Of a stretch of DNA of 64,000 nucleotides, positions 11,635-21,560 are shown in pieces. Below the pieces are notes generated by a model. The model was not told the origin of the DNA and did no database searches. It worked only from the letters and a program-made list of their open reading frames with translations. Within the stretch, counting starts at the first letter, position 1. Each line of letters begins with the position of its first letter. The translations under genes and the position numbers were made by a program. Source of the stretch: Cricetomys ansorgei (Eukaryota; Chordata; Mammalia; Rodentia; Nesomyidae); assembly GCA_026225945.1 (NCBI GenBank), contig JAMJFZ010001133.1, positions 3,368,501 to 3,432,500 on the forward strand, given 5' to 3'.

Positions 11635-11755
11635 TTATTTCTTCTTTTATTATGTGTGTGGGAGGGCATGCTCTTTTCTTCCACCATGTGGGTTCTAGGG
11701 ATTGAATTTAGGTTATTACTTAGGTGCTTTTCCCGTTGAGCCATCTCGATGCACA
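11635..11755 (-). repeat. tRNA-derived SINE (B2/B3 class), antisense
   Basis: Contains 'ttccaccatgtgggttctag' followed by 'gattgaatttaggtt' and 'gttgagccatctcgatgc'. The last is the reverse complement of the Pol III promoter head. Confidence 0.8.
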
Positions 11756-12869
11756 AGGGCTATACATCGTAAGAGAGAATCTTTACAATCCAGCAGTGTT
11801 GCTGTCAGATAAATGGGTTAGATCAGGGGAGTTAGGACATGAACTCCAATCATTGTAGTCCCTTCATGCCCTGGCCTGGAAGAAGAATGAGGGAAAACAG
11901 AAAGAGAAATCCCATGGGCTTGTATTTCTGTCATCTGGCTACCTTTTTCTCCTTATGGATAGCTGACCATTAGCCAACCTCCACCTGATTCATTTGGTAT
12001 AGGGGGACTCAGGAGCTGAAGTTGAGGAGGTATGAAGCCAAAATTTCTTTCTTTTAGAGGACTGAGAAGTGGAGAGACTCCCTAGGGAAACCTTGTGAGG
12101 ACTCAGAAACACATCCTGAAAGTCTACATGGACACTTGACCTTCAAATGTCATCTAAGATTAGTCACAATGAGGCCACCATCCCAATGGTGACTTGAGAA
12201 CTTGACCTCTCTTTCTTCTCATGCTTGCATTCTACTCCATCCCCAAAGCAACCATGCCTTGAGAAGCACTTTTAGGCATTAGTGTCCCACCCCCTCCACT
12301 CACAGATGCTGAGTAAGCATAGAAGAGGCAACTTGGCCTCTCTGTGAGTTAAGTGCCCACAGCCACAAGTGCCTGGCTTTAAGTGTGTATGCTACTGATA
12401 CAGAGATGGAACCCGACTGCAACCCAATAAGAGCAATATGTTAGTGTGAACTAAAAGGCAAGAGACTCGAAGTTTTTTACAGAAAAGAAATTGAAAAGTA
12501 GTAATCGTGCAAAGAAAAAGAAATCTGTAGCCAAGAAAGTCAGACAAATCAGTCTTCGTTTTATTCCTTAAATCACATCTGATATCTTTTTGTAATTTTC
12601 TTCTAAATTTAGGATTAGTCCATTGAAGAACTCCCTCGTCAAACAGATAAAAACAAACGCTGAGTCTTTTCCCCTTACAACTAAAAAGCTACTTGCTTTT
12701 CTTATATTAATAACACATTATAAGTATTCCCGGGGTTCTGCAGCAGAGTAGGTACCTGGCACATGTGGAATCATGCTTTAATTCTCAGCCTGAAAGAAAA
12801 GAAAAAAAATTGAAGAAACAATTTCTAAAAAAGGAGAGATTTTTAGAGGTACAAAATAAAAGTTGTATT
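11756..12869. other. Unique DNA, nothing recognised
   Basis: No repeat or gene recognised in this 1.1-kb stretch. Confidence 0.5.
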
Positions 12870-13240
12870 TAGTTATCCTTCTAGCCTAATTGAGTTTTAC
12901 TGTAGTCTGGGTTGATGAATTTTCTATGCTTTTATATTTCTAATTGCTTCGTATAGTGTATGTTGAGCACATTATCCTAAGACCTCTTGCCTTCTCATTT
13001 GCCACTCCTCTGCTTCTCTGTCCCTAAGATATTTTCCCTTCTCCTTCCATGCCATAATATAAACAATTTTGTGAATCTATTTAAAATCTAGGAATTATGA
13101 ATGAGAGAAAACATATTCTATTTGCCTGACACAAACTTAGTTCACTTAATATGATTATCTTCAGTTGTGTTTACTTTCCTGCAAATGACATGACATTTTT
13201 CTATGTAGAGGAAACCATTTCTATTGTGTTTATATCCTTC
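12870..13240 (-). repeat. Old L1 fragment, antisense
   Basis: 'gaattatgaatgagagaaaa', 'gttcacttaatatgattatc', 'ctttcctgcaaatgacatga' and 'ccatttctattgtgttta' follow the order expected for the reverse complement of the ORF2 end/3' region of a rodent-like L1. The copy is truncated and diverged, and no reverse transcriptase frame is left. Confidence 0.7.
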
Positions 13241-13717
13241 TTATGCTTTTGCCCCAGCTTAGCTTTTCAAGAGGCTGGTGTCAGGTAGAAATAGGACTGA
13301 AGGCCCTGGAGAAAGCTTTCTGGTTACCTGGGAGGAAGTGAAGGAGGCAAGACTGGGTAGGAGAAGAGCTACATGGTGACGCAAAGTTTGCTGGCCAGCC
13401 TTAAAAACAGCACTGGGGCTGTTCAGCCTGAGACTCCACACTCTCAGCCAACATTCAACACTCTCAGCAGTGGTCGGGGAAAAAGAAAAAGAAAGAAAAA
13501 AGGAAAAAAATAACTCGTATTTACAGTGTTTTCTGATATCTATAGTTAAATGCTCCCATCTTGTCTTGTTCACACTACTCCATTGAACAGTCATGAAGAC
13601 ATCCCTATGATGGGCTCTTGTGAAGGATAGGTCTATGTTGGCTAGGATATCTTAGTAATGTAAATGGAATTTACCAAAATGATTTCTTTCTTATAAAGAT
13701 ATGCTTTTAAAATAATA
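13241..13717. other. Unique DNA, nothing recognised
   Basis: A 111-codon minus frame (13259-13594) has no motif and includes a purine-rich run near 13480-13510. I treat it as chance. Confidence 0.5.
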
Positions 13718-13808
13718 TACATACATACATACATATGTATATGTACACACACACATATCTATCTATCTACCTATCTATCTACATATACATGTATGCATGT
13801 ATATATTT
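13718..13808. repeat. Compound (CATA)n / (CA)n / (TATC)n repeat
   Basis: A block of 'catacatacata', then 'cacacacaca', then 'tatctatctatc' with AT-rich ends. It is a compound tetranucleotide/dinucleotide microsatellite. Confidence 0.92.
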
Positions 13809-14310
13809 AGCTACATTGGACATCTCATAATAAATAGTTTCAAGTTTCAACTCAGTAAGAATAAATTACCCAGAGAGAAAGTTATTTGCATTCCATGATA
13901 TCCCAACAGCCTCTTCTGATTTGGCAGTCTCAGCTCTGAACCAACAACAACATCTGCTGGCAATTTATTCTCTATTATCTCCTACCTACAACTTAACCTA
14001 CTGGATCAAACAATTCTATATTCACTGCTCCCTATCCACCTGTAAGTCAGAGAGCTCACTTGTCAAAATTTAAATGTGGTTTTAGATTTTTTTCCATTGA
14101 AATGTCTTTATAAAAGTTTCCAATAGATAATAGTATCATTTATTCTAAACCATCCCTGCCTTCAGTCAATTTATGATTTACTTCACTATGATTTCAGCTT
14201 GATTGACTTGCTGAAGGCTTAGGGATGGCAAATAGAATAGAAGGAGCATTGCAATATAAAAGGAGGAATGCTGAGTGGCGGTATATGCTGATGGTGTTTT
14301 AATTTTCCAG
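13809..14310. other. Unique DNA, nothing recognised
   Basis: No gene or clear repeat recognised. Confidence 0.5.
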
Positions 14311-14424
14311 GAACCTCTGGAGAGTGCTGACCTTGGAGCATCCTCTTTCTCTTCTCTGTGTGCTAGGATTGTGCTGTCTTTCAATCTGGGACGATCTCTT
14401 TACTTGTTTACGGAGGAATGGAAG
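14311..14424 (+). other. Exon-like segment (speculative)
   Basis: A 114-bp segment is preceded by a good 3' splice-site match ('tgctgatggtgttttaatt' then 'ttccag', with a branch-like 'ctgat' about 20 nt upstream). It is followed by a good donor match ('gaag|gtaaag'). It is open for exactly 38 codons in one frame and starts and ends in phase 0. The predicted residues match nothing I know. Chance combinations like this are common in 64 kb, so this is a candidate only. Confidence 0.15.
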
Positions 14425-15059
14425 GTAAAGCACAGCCTGTCCCATTTCTGTCTTTAGGCTAGGAATAAAGTGAGGGCTTAGAATATGGGAGCTGTGCTGT
14501 GAACGCACATTGTTTATTAAATGGGATTGCATGATGGTGGCAATCAAAGAGCCAGGACAGGGCTGGGAAATCAGGAAGATGAGAATGGTGCAGGGGTCCA
14601 CACTCTTTGTAAGGAGAATTTTCACACTCCTTCAGTGAGGCGCAAGTCAGCTCCTCTCTGTTTGATTTTCACCTGTTGACTTCCTTAGTTTGTCACCTGC
14701 AAATTAATTCCTTTATTTTGGGGAATGCTTCCCTGGGACTGTCCTGCACTACATAAGTAAGTCTCAAACTCTCTAAGAACAGGTAGAGAGAGAGAATACC
14801 TGCTAATTATGGCAAAGGCTAAACTGTTATAGCAAAGGAGAGCAGAAATGAAATGGCTGAAGACAACTTGTTCTTCATCCACTGCATGCCAGGGAGTCAG
14901 GCAGTGTCTTCATGAACAGTGATGATGACCAGTGGAACCCAAGTTAGGACCTGGGATTCCAACAGGGTTGGTCCTGTTTCAATACATGGGAGGAGAGCAT
15001 TCAGATCTAAAGACTTCATTATAACAAAGTGATAATCATGTTTTAAACTGCAAAAATTA
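14425..15059. other. Unique DNA, nothing recognised
   Basis: No gene or repeat recognised. Parts close to 15059 could be further L1 3' UTR that I could not match. Confidence 0.45.
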
Positions 15060-15413
15060 CTTATAAATTCTCCATGTTGGGGTTTTGTCTGGTTTGAACT
15101 TGTACTAGACTTGTGTGTGCTGCACTGTCACAGTCTCTGTGAGTTATGTGTATCAGCCCTGTTGTGTCTGGAAGACACTGTGTCCCACCCCTAGCCAAGA
15201 AGATACCTGCAGTTGATACCTGATGGGAAAAGGAAAACCAGTTTCCCCCAAATGGAATGACACTGGGCACACCAACCACATTCTAGGGAAGGCCTCCTGT
15301 CCAGGAGTAGTTGGTCAACACAAAATTGACTCTATGATTTTTCTGTGAGCTTTTTAATTTGTTTTGGTAATTTTCTTATTTTTTTTAACTTTGTCTTTGT
15401 TTTATGAATTGTT

Positions 15414-15416
<3 letters not shown>

Positions 15417-15444
<28 letters not shown>
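15417..15444 (+). repeat. (CA)n microsatellite in the L1 3' UTR
   Basis: Fourteen CA units lie inside the L1 3' UTR, so the repeat grew after or with the insertion. Confidence 0.95.
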
Positions 15445-15514
15445 ACCATGAAGTTGTTGGGTAGGGATATGGGAAGGATCTGGGAAGAGTTTGGGGCAGG
15501 GAAAAATATGACCA

Positions 15515-15592
15515 ATATATATTATACATATATATACAATATATATATATATATATAAATTGTATATATAAAAATATATATATATAAAATTA
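15515..15592. repeat. (TA)n-rich low-complexity tail
   Basis: Long 'tatatata' runs form the A/T-rich 3' end of the L1 copy. Confidence 0.9.
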
Positions 15593-15652
15593 AAAAAAAT
15601 TAAAAACAATTACTTCTAACCCATATTCCACTGGAATCTAGAAAAAAAAATC

Positions 15653-15674
15653 ATTTCATGAATAATCATGAAAT
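15653..15674. repeat. 9-bp inverted repeat, 4-nt loop
   Basis: Arms 'atttcatga' and 'tcatgaaat' around 'ataa'. A short hairpin just after the L1 tail with no assigned role. Confidence 0.8.
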
Positions 15675-15726
15675 CTTGGAGGGCAGATTTTTGGGGCAAC
15701 TATCTGCCTGTTACCTTGTACACACA

Positions 15727-15730
<4 letters not shown>

Positions 15731-15760
<30 letters not shown>
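15731..15760 (+). repeat. (CA)n microsatellite
   Basis: Fifteen CA units directly upstream of a pyrimidine tract and an AG (see the exon-like segment at 15789). Confidence 0.95.
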
Positions 15761-15765
<5 letters not shown>

Positions 15766-15788
15766 ACCTCTTCTTTCTTGCATTTCAG

Positions 15789-16025
15789 GGAAGATAACTC
15801 AGAGCCCTCAGACCTTACTCCATCAGCCCCAGCCATAAGGAAACTGGGCAGTGGTTCTTCACAGCATGTCTTTACCTGTTTATTCACGGTCTGGTGACAA
15901 GAAAATAGTAGATGAATTATGAGCATTCTTATAGACAACACAAAAACAAGCAAACACTTCAAACAACAACTGCATGAACAGCCACCACCCTCCTATAAAA
16001 TAAAAGTCACATTCAGAAAGCAGAG
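15789..16025 (+). other. Terminal-exon-like segment (speculative)
   Basis: It is preceded by a strong 3' splice-site match: a CA repeat, then 'cttttacctcttctttcttg' and 'catttcag'. From 15789 one frame is open for about 35 codons to a TGA at 15895-15897, with a protein-like composition rich in S, P, E and K. An AATAAA hexamer lies at 15999-16004, about 100 nt past the stop, with a G/T-rich stretch after it. I recognise no protein family. Without transcript evidence this is only a candidate. Confidence 0.18.
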
Positions 16026-16199
16026 AAAGAGTGGAAGCGTGGCAGCTTGTAGTTATTACTAGGGCTATTGCAGTGGGAAATACTGTATACTTAGTCCAGC
16101 TGGATCTTTTGTAAAAGCGTCAATTGTCAGGTTTTCTCTATCAGAATCAGGTCATGGAAAGTACAGGTTTTGTGGTTACTTCTGGCTGAAGCAGGCCTG

Positions 16200-16385
16200 G
16201 GAACTACTTGGAGTTTGCCAGACTTGTGATTTCTTAGGTAAGGCAATTTCCTGAGAAATGAGCCTTCAGTCTACCTCTCTGTGAAGTGATAGATAATGAT
16301 AAGTAGACTGTCATTAAAAATATTGTAAGCAAAACATGCATTTAAAATACTTAATCCGCTGAACATAAAAAGTTAGTGACGTGGT
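16200..16385 (+). repeat. MIR SINE fragment, sense
   Basis: 'gagccttcagtctacctctc' followed by 'tgtgaagtgatagataatga' resembles the 'cctcagtttcctcatctgtaa' core of MIR and the part after it. It is diverged. Confidence 0.5.
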
Positions 16386-17219
16386 ATCTTGAAGGTGTTA
16401 TCTTATGATGCTGTGAGTTACAGGGAGCTGTGCCCCTGCCCTCTGCTCAATCAAGAGAGAATTATGCTATACCTCACCAGCTGGGAACAGATCACCATTC
16501 AAAATATGCAGCACTGAAGTTCCATTTCTACAGAACGTGGACTATTTCTGCACCTCGTACAACTGAAAAATTGTATGTCAAAACCGTCCTAAGTCAAAGA
16601 CTTTTGTGTTTGGTTGTAGTTTCAATTGGCATTACATATTTTTTTTTAGACTGTTTCTTTTGGCTGCTGATTCTCTTGAGTAGAATATAATTCTCTTTAA
16701 CTGATTTCTGTCTGGTACATGTCCTACCAGGAAATCTTTATGAGTGGTGTTTGAGTGAGGCTTCAGGTAACAGACTCATCCTCTGCTATTTTTGGTATAG
16801 AACCAACTGTTTTTCCAATTGTGTGAAGCACTAAGTTTTCTGGGGTTCTTGTAATTTAGGTTTCTGACTACAGGCAAGCAGTGTCCTGAGGGCTTGTAAC
16901 TCCAAGTCTGCTTTTACACTGGCAGTTCTTGTGGAGTAATACTTCCTAGATGCGTTTTTCCCACCATTTCATCCGGAGCCACAATTCCTCAGTGAGAGCT
17001 CCATCAGAAGCTCAACTGTGGTGTAGTAAGGAGTACTGAGGTTTAGCAGACATTCTATATTTCTTTCCTGGGTACCACTTAGTTTCTGAAACCAGTTTGA
17101 AACATATTTTGCATTTAGTTGTCTTCTCTCACTTCCAGGCAATAGTTTCTGTATTATTACTATAATTTGATATTATTGTTGAAATTATTCCAAGTCATTG
17201 TTCATTTATTATCCAGGCC
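16386..17219. other. Unique DNA, nothing recognised
   Basis: No gene or repeat recognised. Confidence 0.5.
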
Positions 17220-17480
17220 GAGTGTAAGGTCATACTGGTGTAACAAATACCTCAAAATAAAGCAATCCATGTGAGAGATGTGAGGTGTATTTGATTGGAA
17301 AATAAAAGCTTCAAGTGGAGTTCTGCTCAGGAAGGTCATTGATGGACCTGGATTTCTCCAGTCTAGTCCATAAATGCCTCTTCCTAATGGGAGAGAGGGA
17401 GACTGTTCCAGGGAAACAACAGTAGTCTGTTACAGCTACCTAGCAAGCAGGTCTGAATGTTTCAAGTATGTTCATTTGAC
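17220..17480 (-). repeat. Possible antisense LTR relic
   Basis: 'ggtgtaacaaatacctcaaa' followed by 'gtgtatttgattgg' resembles the start of MaLR LTRs read in antisense. The rest is too diverged to match. Weak call. Confidence 0.3.
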
Positions 17481-18119
17481 CTTTTCTAAGTCCCTGTGCA
17501 TGCCCTTAATCTCACTGTTCTCCAGTTTTACAAGCAATAAGAATCTTAAACAGGACAGAATCAATCCAGCTGAAGGTTTTTACCAGGTCAGGGATACAGA
17601 GTAGAGAGGTCTGTATACCGAATAACCCAGCGTGGCCCAATGTAACTTACATGCATTTTTCCCCCCTGCAAATCAAAGACTAGTGACAGCAAAATAAAGA
17701 AGCAAAACACAGAGGTAATTAGTAAATCCCCCAAACAGATTGTCAGGGAGAATGCTCATAGTTCCAGGAAGGGAGCACTTTCATAAGGAAATGGCAACGA
17801 CGTCATCTTGACAGGAGACCCAGGAGATAGATGTAAGGGCCAATTGTGACATTTGTTTGAGCCTGTAAAGCGTGCTCCAGGACTTCTGGTGACAGGTCCA
17901 ACAGCACTGCTGAGGATGACAATGAACCATCGGGCTTACATTTTTGTGTCCTTCTCTTCTGTATACTGCTTACACAGTGAAAATAACTCTTTTAAACATG
18001 GAGATGACAGTTTTGGGGGAATAACATACACGCCTAAGAGTACTATGCATATGTGATCAAATAGGAGTAGAGACAAACATGTGGAAGAAACACAATAAAT
18101 GGACTGCACAGGGTGGCAT
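17481..18119. other. Unique DNA, nothing recognised
   Basis: No gene or repeat recognised. Confidence 0.5.
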
Positions 18120-18640
18120 CTGCCATGGGAGTGCGCACAAAGAGACACTCCTGTACGTAGGTGCCTGAAGTTAACGTTCATAGGATGACTTGCTTAATCT
18201 TTTTAGTCTACGGCTGCCGGACTCTGGAGTTCCTCTATGTTTCCCTAAATGATCTGACTTTAAACGGCTGAGGAAAGCATACAACTTACCTGCAGCTTTA
18301 AAAGCCCATCTTTCTGCGCTACAGCTGCTGCCTTTATAGACCGGTATTCGACGCGGAGGATACCTGCGACGCTATCGCCCACTCAGAACAGAACAGCTTC
18401 TCAGAACAGCAGCACAATTAGACCTTTCTAACTTCTATCTTTCCTTTGCCTATTTCCCTTTCACCCAAGGCACAAACAAACAGTTATAATCTTCTCTCTT
18501 TGTGTTATCGTACCTTCGGTTTAGCAACTTACTTTGTGCGTGTACTTGAAAGATGAGATGACTAGCTAGCTATTCACCACTACTCATCGATCTTCTTCAG
18601 TTTGTCTTGTGTAGTCTGGAGTGTAGCGCCTCTGTCTTCT
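18120..18640 (-). promoter_or_regulatory. CpG-rich patch with possible minus-strand promoter
   Basis: This 520-bp patch has about 19 CpG dinucleotides, eight of them between 18316 and 18377, in a window that is otherwise CpG-poor. On the minus strand a TATAAA (18333-18338) lies just downstream of the CpG core. It is followed 43 nt later by a perfect donor match, CAG|GTAAGT, with the exon ending at 18290. The order CpG core, TATA box, short first exon, donor suits a promoter for a non-coding or LTR-driven transcript. A young LTR or retrocopy could also explain the CpG content. No repeat family is recognised. Confidence 0.3.
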
Positions 18641-18965
18641 ACTTCCTTCATGTCAGCATTATTTTGGAGATAATCTTACAAAATGTTACTTGACTGCCTT
18701 CAATAATTTCTCCACTAAGTGCACACCGCTGTCACTGGGGTCACGGAAGTTGTTCCTCATAGATGGCCTTCTTTATGTGACAGCGTCTCAGCTCAAGTGT
18801 TTTCAGATACACAGTTCCTGATGGATGTTTGCTACTTTGACTCTCGTAAGGTTTCAAGGATAACAGCTGCATTGATATTTTCTGGAAAATTAGCACTTGA
18901 AAATTGTTGGTTAGAGACTGGTAGGAAACACAGACATCTGGTTTAAATGGTTGTCCAGCATAGTC
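18641..18965. other. Unique DNA, moderately CpG-containing
   Basis: Continues the CpG content of the previous patch (for example near 18727, 18744 and 18784). No recognisable gene. Minus-strand frames here are broken. Confidence 0.4.
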
Positions 18966-19283
18966 TGGGGTATTTGAATATTGGTCCCCAGTTGGTGGTG
19001 CTGTTTGGGTAGGTTTAGGAGGTGTGGCCTTGCTGAAGGAGATATGTCACTGGGACAGACTTTGAGGTTTCAAAAGCCATGTCATTACCAATTTGTTTTC
19101 TCCCCTTTCCCCTTATGTATCAAGAGGTACACCCTCAGTGTCCAGCTCCAGGAGTCATGTTTGCTGGTTGCCAAGCTTCCCTATCATGATGGTGATAAAA
19201 CTATAAACTTAAATAAGCTCTTCTTTGTATAAGCTGTCTTGGTCATGGTGTTCTATCATTGCAATGTAATAATAACTAGTACA
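18966..19283 (+). repeat. Rodent MaLR solo LTR (MTD/ORR1-like)
   Basis: Carries 'ttggtccccagttggtgg', 'aggaggtgtggccttgctga', 'tatgtcactgggacagactt', 'cttggtcatggtgttctatc' and a CA end at 'aataataactagtaca'. This is the standard order of a rodent MaLR LTR. No internal region is attached. Confidence 0.85.
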
Positions 19284-19299
19284 GTGTTTTTTGTTTTTT

Positions 19300-19500
19300 T
19301 TTTGAGCTTATGTTTCTAAGGATATAGGGTCCTCCGCGGTAGGGGAGTCTTACAGTAGGTGAGAGGAAAGTGGCATGGTGTCAGGAACAGGAAACTGACT
19401 GATCACATTTTCATTCACACGCTGGAAGCAGAAGGAAAGAACAGGAAACTGAGGTTATTGAACCTCAAAGCCCACCCCAGTGACACACTTGATCGGTGTG
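19300..19500 (-). repeat. MaLR-like LTR fragment, antisense
   Basis: 'gaacctcaaagcccacccca' with 'gtgacacacttgatc' is the reverse complement of the 'cactggg..gctttgaggttt' box of rodent MaLR LTRs. The preceding 'aggaaagaacaggaaactg' fits too. It lies right after a sense copy, giving a tail-to-tail pair. The outer ends are uncertain. Confidence 0.5.
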
Positions 19501-20185
19501 CTTGATCAGTGAAGGCAGAGCAATCCTTGCTGGTGCTTGGAAGGCACTGAAGAATAAGGACTCATTGGCCAGGAAGTAATGAGGGAAGGAAACCACAGGC
19601 AGAGGAAAAGAATACCCTTGATGTTGTGGGAGAGAGAGAAAATGTATTTTATTTGGAAATTGCAATATGTGGCTGTGGCTAAGGGGTCTAGGCTAAAAAT
19701 AAGACTAGATGCATGGTCCAGGATCATCCAATACCAGCACACGCCTGAGAATGCTTCAGTAGTGAGTGGACCAGGACCATGCAGTCCTAGCACACACTTG
19801 AGACTGTTAGATAGCTGATCTATTATTCTACGAGCAAACACAACAGAGTGTGAAAACAGAAGACATACCCCCATGGATTTAAAAGTAAATGGAAGATGTA
19901 AGAATAGAGAAGTGGATTGCGGGATATTGTTTTTTAAAGTTTGGACATAGAGAATCTCAGCATCTAGAGGAGATCTGAAGGAGAGAGAGGGCTTTGGTAA
20001 AGATAAGAAGTGAGCATATTCATAAACAGAAGGAATCATAAAACTTTGCAGGATTCTGAAACCTGGGTTAAATCTCAGTGCTGATCTCTCCTCCCTGTGC
20101 TAGGTAAAGTGTGTTTATTCCTGAGATCCAAGGTCACAGGAAAAAGAGGAAGAGAATTTCCTTAAGCTAATTGCCAGGTGTTGTG
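19501..20185. other. Unique DNA with a chance 177-codon frame
   Basis: The minus strand is open from 20039 to 19506 (177 codons), the longest non-repetitive frame in the window. The protein is rich in L, S, F and H, starts without context and shows no motif. A shorter plus frame overlaps it. I regard it as chance. Confidence 0.4.
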
Positions 20186-20189
20186 CAAA

Positions 20190-20390
20190 AACACTTCCCA
20201 TTCAATCATTTATTGAATCTTCATGGATACCTGGCAAGAGACTCGCCCATTAATAATTCATATTTCCTGTGTGAAGAAAGTAAGACTTAAAGAGAACAGC
20301 TAATTCACACAAGGTCAAAAATGAAAGTTGGATTTTGACCAACTTATATTGCTACTAACGCTTGTGTTTTATCTCCTGAACTACTCAGTG
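20190..20390 (-). repeat. MIR-like SINE fragment, antisense
   Basis: 'tgaagaaagtaagacttaaa' followed by 'gctaattcacacaaggtc' and 'gttggattttgaccaac' follows the reverse-complement MIR order. Diverged. Confidence 0.5.
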
Positions 20391-20790
20391 GGTTTATTCA
20401 CATGTTGGAGTTTGGAAGTGAATGCAATTATGACTATTGGTGCATCAGAAGGTATCAGCACTCTGCCTATATTGCTTGCATCCCTTCTCCATATTCCTGA
20501 ATATTGAATCTGTATTCCATACAGCCAGAACCTTCCATCCTTGTTGGAAGTCTCAGGCTGGAGGAAGCTTTCCAGTGAAGTGAGAGGGGAGAAAGACCTG
20601 GAAAATTAAGTTGTCTTCTGCTTCTCTGTAATTATAGCAGTTGCTGATGGATACTACAGGCAATATCGGTCTCCTGAGCACTGATACAAACCTCTACAAT
20701 ATGGCATGCACTGTCATCAGATTTTGTCCAGCATCCTGAGCTAGCTTCCCTTGACAACATAGACTTGATAGCTCATCTTCAACTAGATTC
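20391..20790. other. Unique DNA, nothing recognised
   Basis: No recognisable feature. Confidence 0.5.
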
Positions 20791-21183
20791 TGTATTAGTT
20801 TCTTAGTGCTGATGAAACAAATCATCCCAAGTTTACTAATTCAAAGAACTGAAAACTAAGATTACTTTATAGCTATGAGGAGCAGAGGTTCTGAATGGGT
20901 TAGAAGGTATTAGCAGGTCTGTGTTAAATTTGGATACTCAAGGATAGGAACTCTTTCCTGGCTCACTGGGGTGCTGGGAGTACCTTGTGGTTTATGTCTT
21001 GTTTCCCGTGCTTGGCTATGTCTGGGTCCTTGTCTCAGTTTCTGGAAGCCTCATTTCAGACCTTACACATGATGTTCACTAGAACACTGGGCATCAGAGC
21101 CTTCTTATGCTGCTGACTCCAACCTCTTCCTCAGCTTCTCCTTTTTACATATAAGGACTCTTGTGACAAGAAGGAGACCATCA
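20791..21183 (-). repeat. MLT1-type MaLR LTR, antisense (part 1)
   Basis: Starts with 'tgtattagtttcttagtgct' and 'gatgaaacaaatcatccca', the reverse complement of the MLT1 3' end. It passes 'gtctcagtttctggaagcc' and ends at 'ataaggactcttgtgac'. It appears to be cut by the SINE at 21192 and to resume at about 21481. Confidence 0.7.
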
Positions 21184-21191
21184 AGACATTG

Positions 21192-21407
21192 CATTTTAAT
21201 ATATATACCATGTGTGTTTATGTATGCATGCATGGATTTATTCATGTATATGTGTTTGTAATGTATGCTACAACATGGGTGGAGGTCTTATGACAACTTG
21301 CAGAGTTGGAACAGTTTTCTCTTTCTACTATGTAGAGCTGGGATTGAAGTCTTGTCATCAGGCCTGATGGCAAGTGCCTTTTCCAGCTGAGCCATCTTGT
21401 TGGCCTT
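21192..21407 (-). repeat. tRNA-derived SINE (B3-like), antisense
   Basis: 'gtggaggtcttatgacaact', 'gggattgaagtcttgtcatc', 'tggcaagtgccttttccag' and 'ctgagccatcttgttggc' give the full reverse-complement layout of a rodent tRNA-derived SINE. It sits inside the MLT1 copy. Confidence 0.85.
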
Positions 21408-21480
21408 GAGCCATCTATATAAAGCAGGCAATCTCTGTATTATATAATCAACTGATTAGTGATCATAATTCCATCTGTGA

Positions 21481-21560
21481 TTTTTAATTCATTTGTAGGG
21501 TCTGGCTATTAGGAGGCAGTAAGCTGGTGTGGGAGGGGGGCATTATTCTGCCATTCATAG
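21481..21560 (-). repeat. MLT1 LTR, antisense (part 2)
   Basis: 'gggggcattattctgccatt' resembles the reverse complement of the MLT1 5' end, in line with part 1 once the inserted SINE is removed. Short, so tentative. Confidence 0.4.

Larger units (their letters stand above)
15060..15605 (+). repeat. Rodent L1 (Lx-like) 3' UTR and tail
   Basis: The segment 'ctccatgttggggttttgtc', 'cagtctctgtgagtt' and 'tctggaagacactgtg' is followed by 'tgtccaggagtagttggtca' and finally 'ggaaggatctgggaagagtt' with an A/T-rich tail. These are landmarks of rodent L1 3' UTRs in sense orientation. ORF1 and ORF2 are absent, so it is a 5'-truncated insertion. It contains a (CA)n repeat at 15417-15444 and an (AT)n tail at about 15515-15592. 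Confidence 0.82.

Noticed and set aside
18590..18670. Minus-strand fragment resembling a coiled-coil C-terminus
   Set aside because: Only about 27 open codons, stops in all frames around it and no family match. Explained by chance.
19506..20039. 177-codon minus frame, the longest non-repetitive one
   Set aside because: No motif, skewed L/S/F/H composition, no promoter or splice context, and a length that chance allows in 64 kb.
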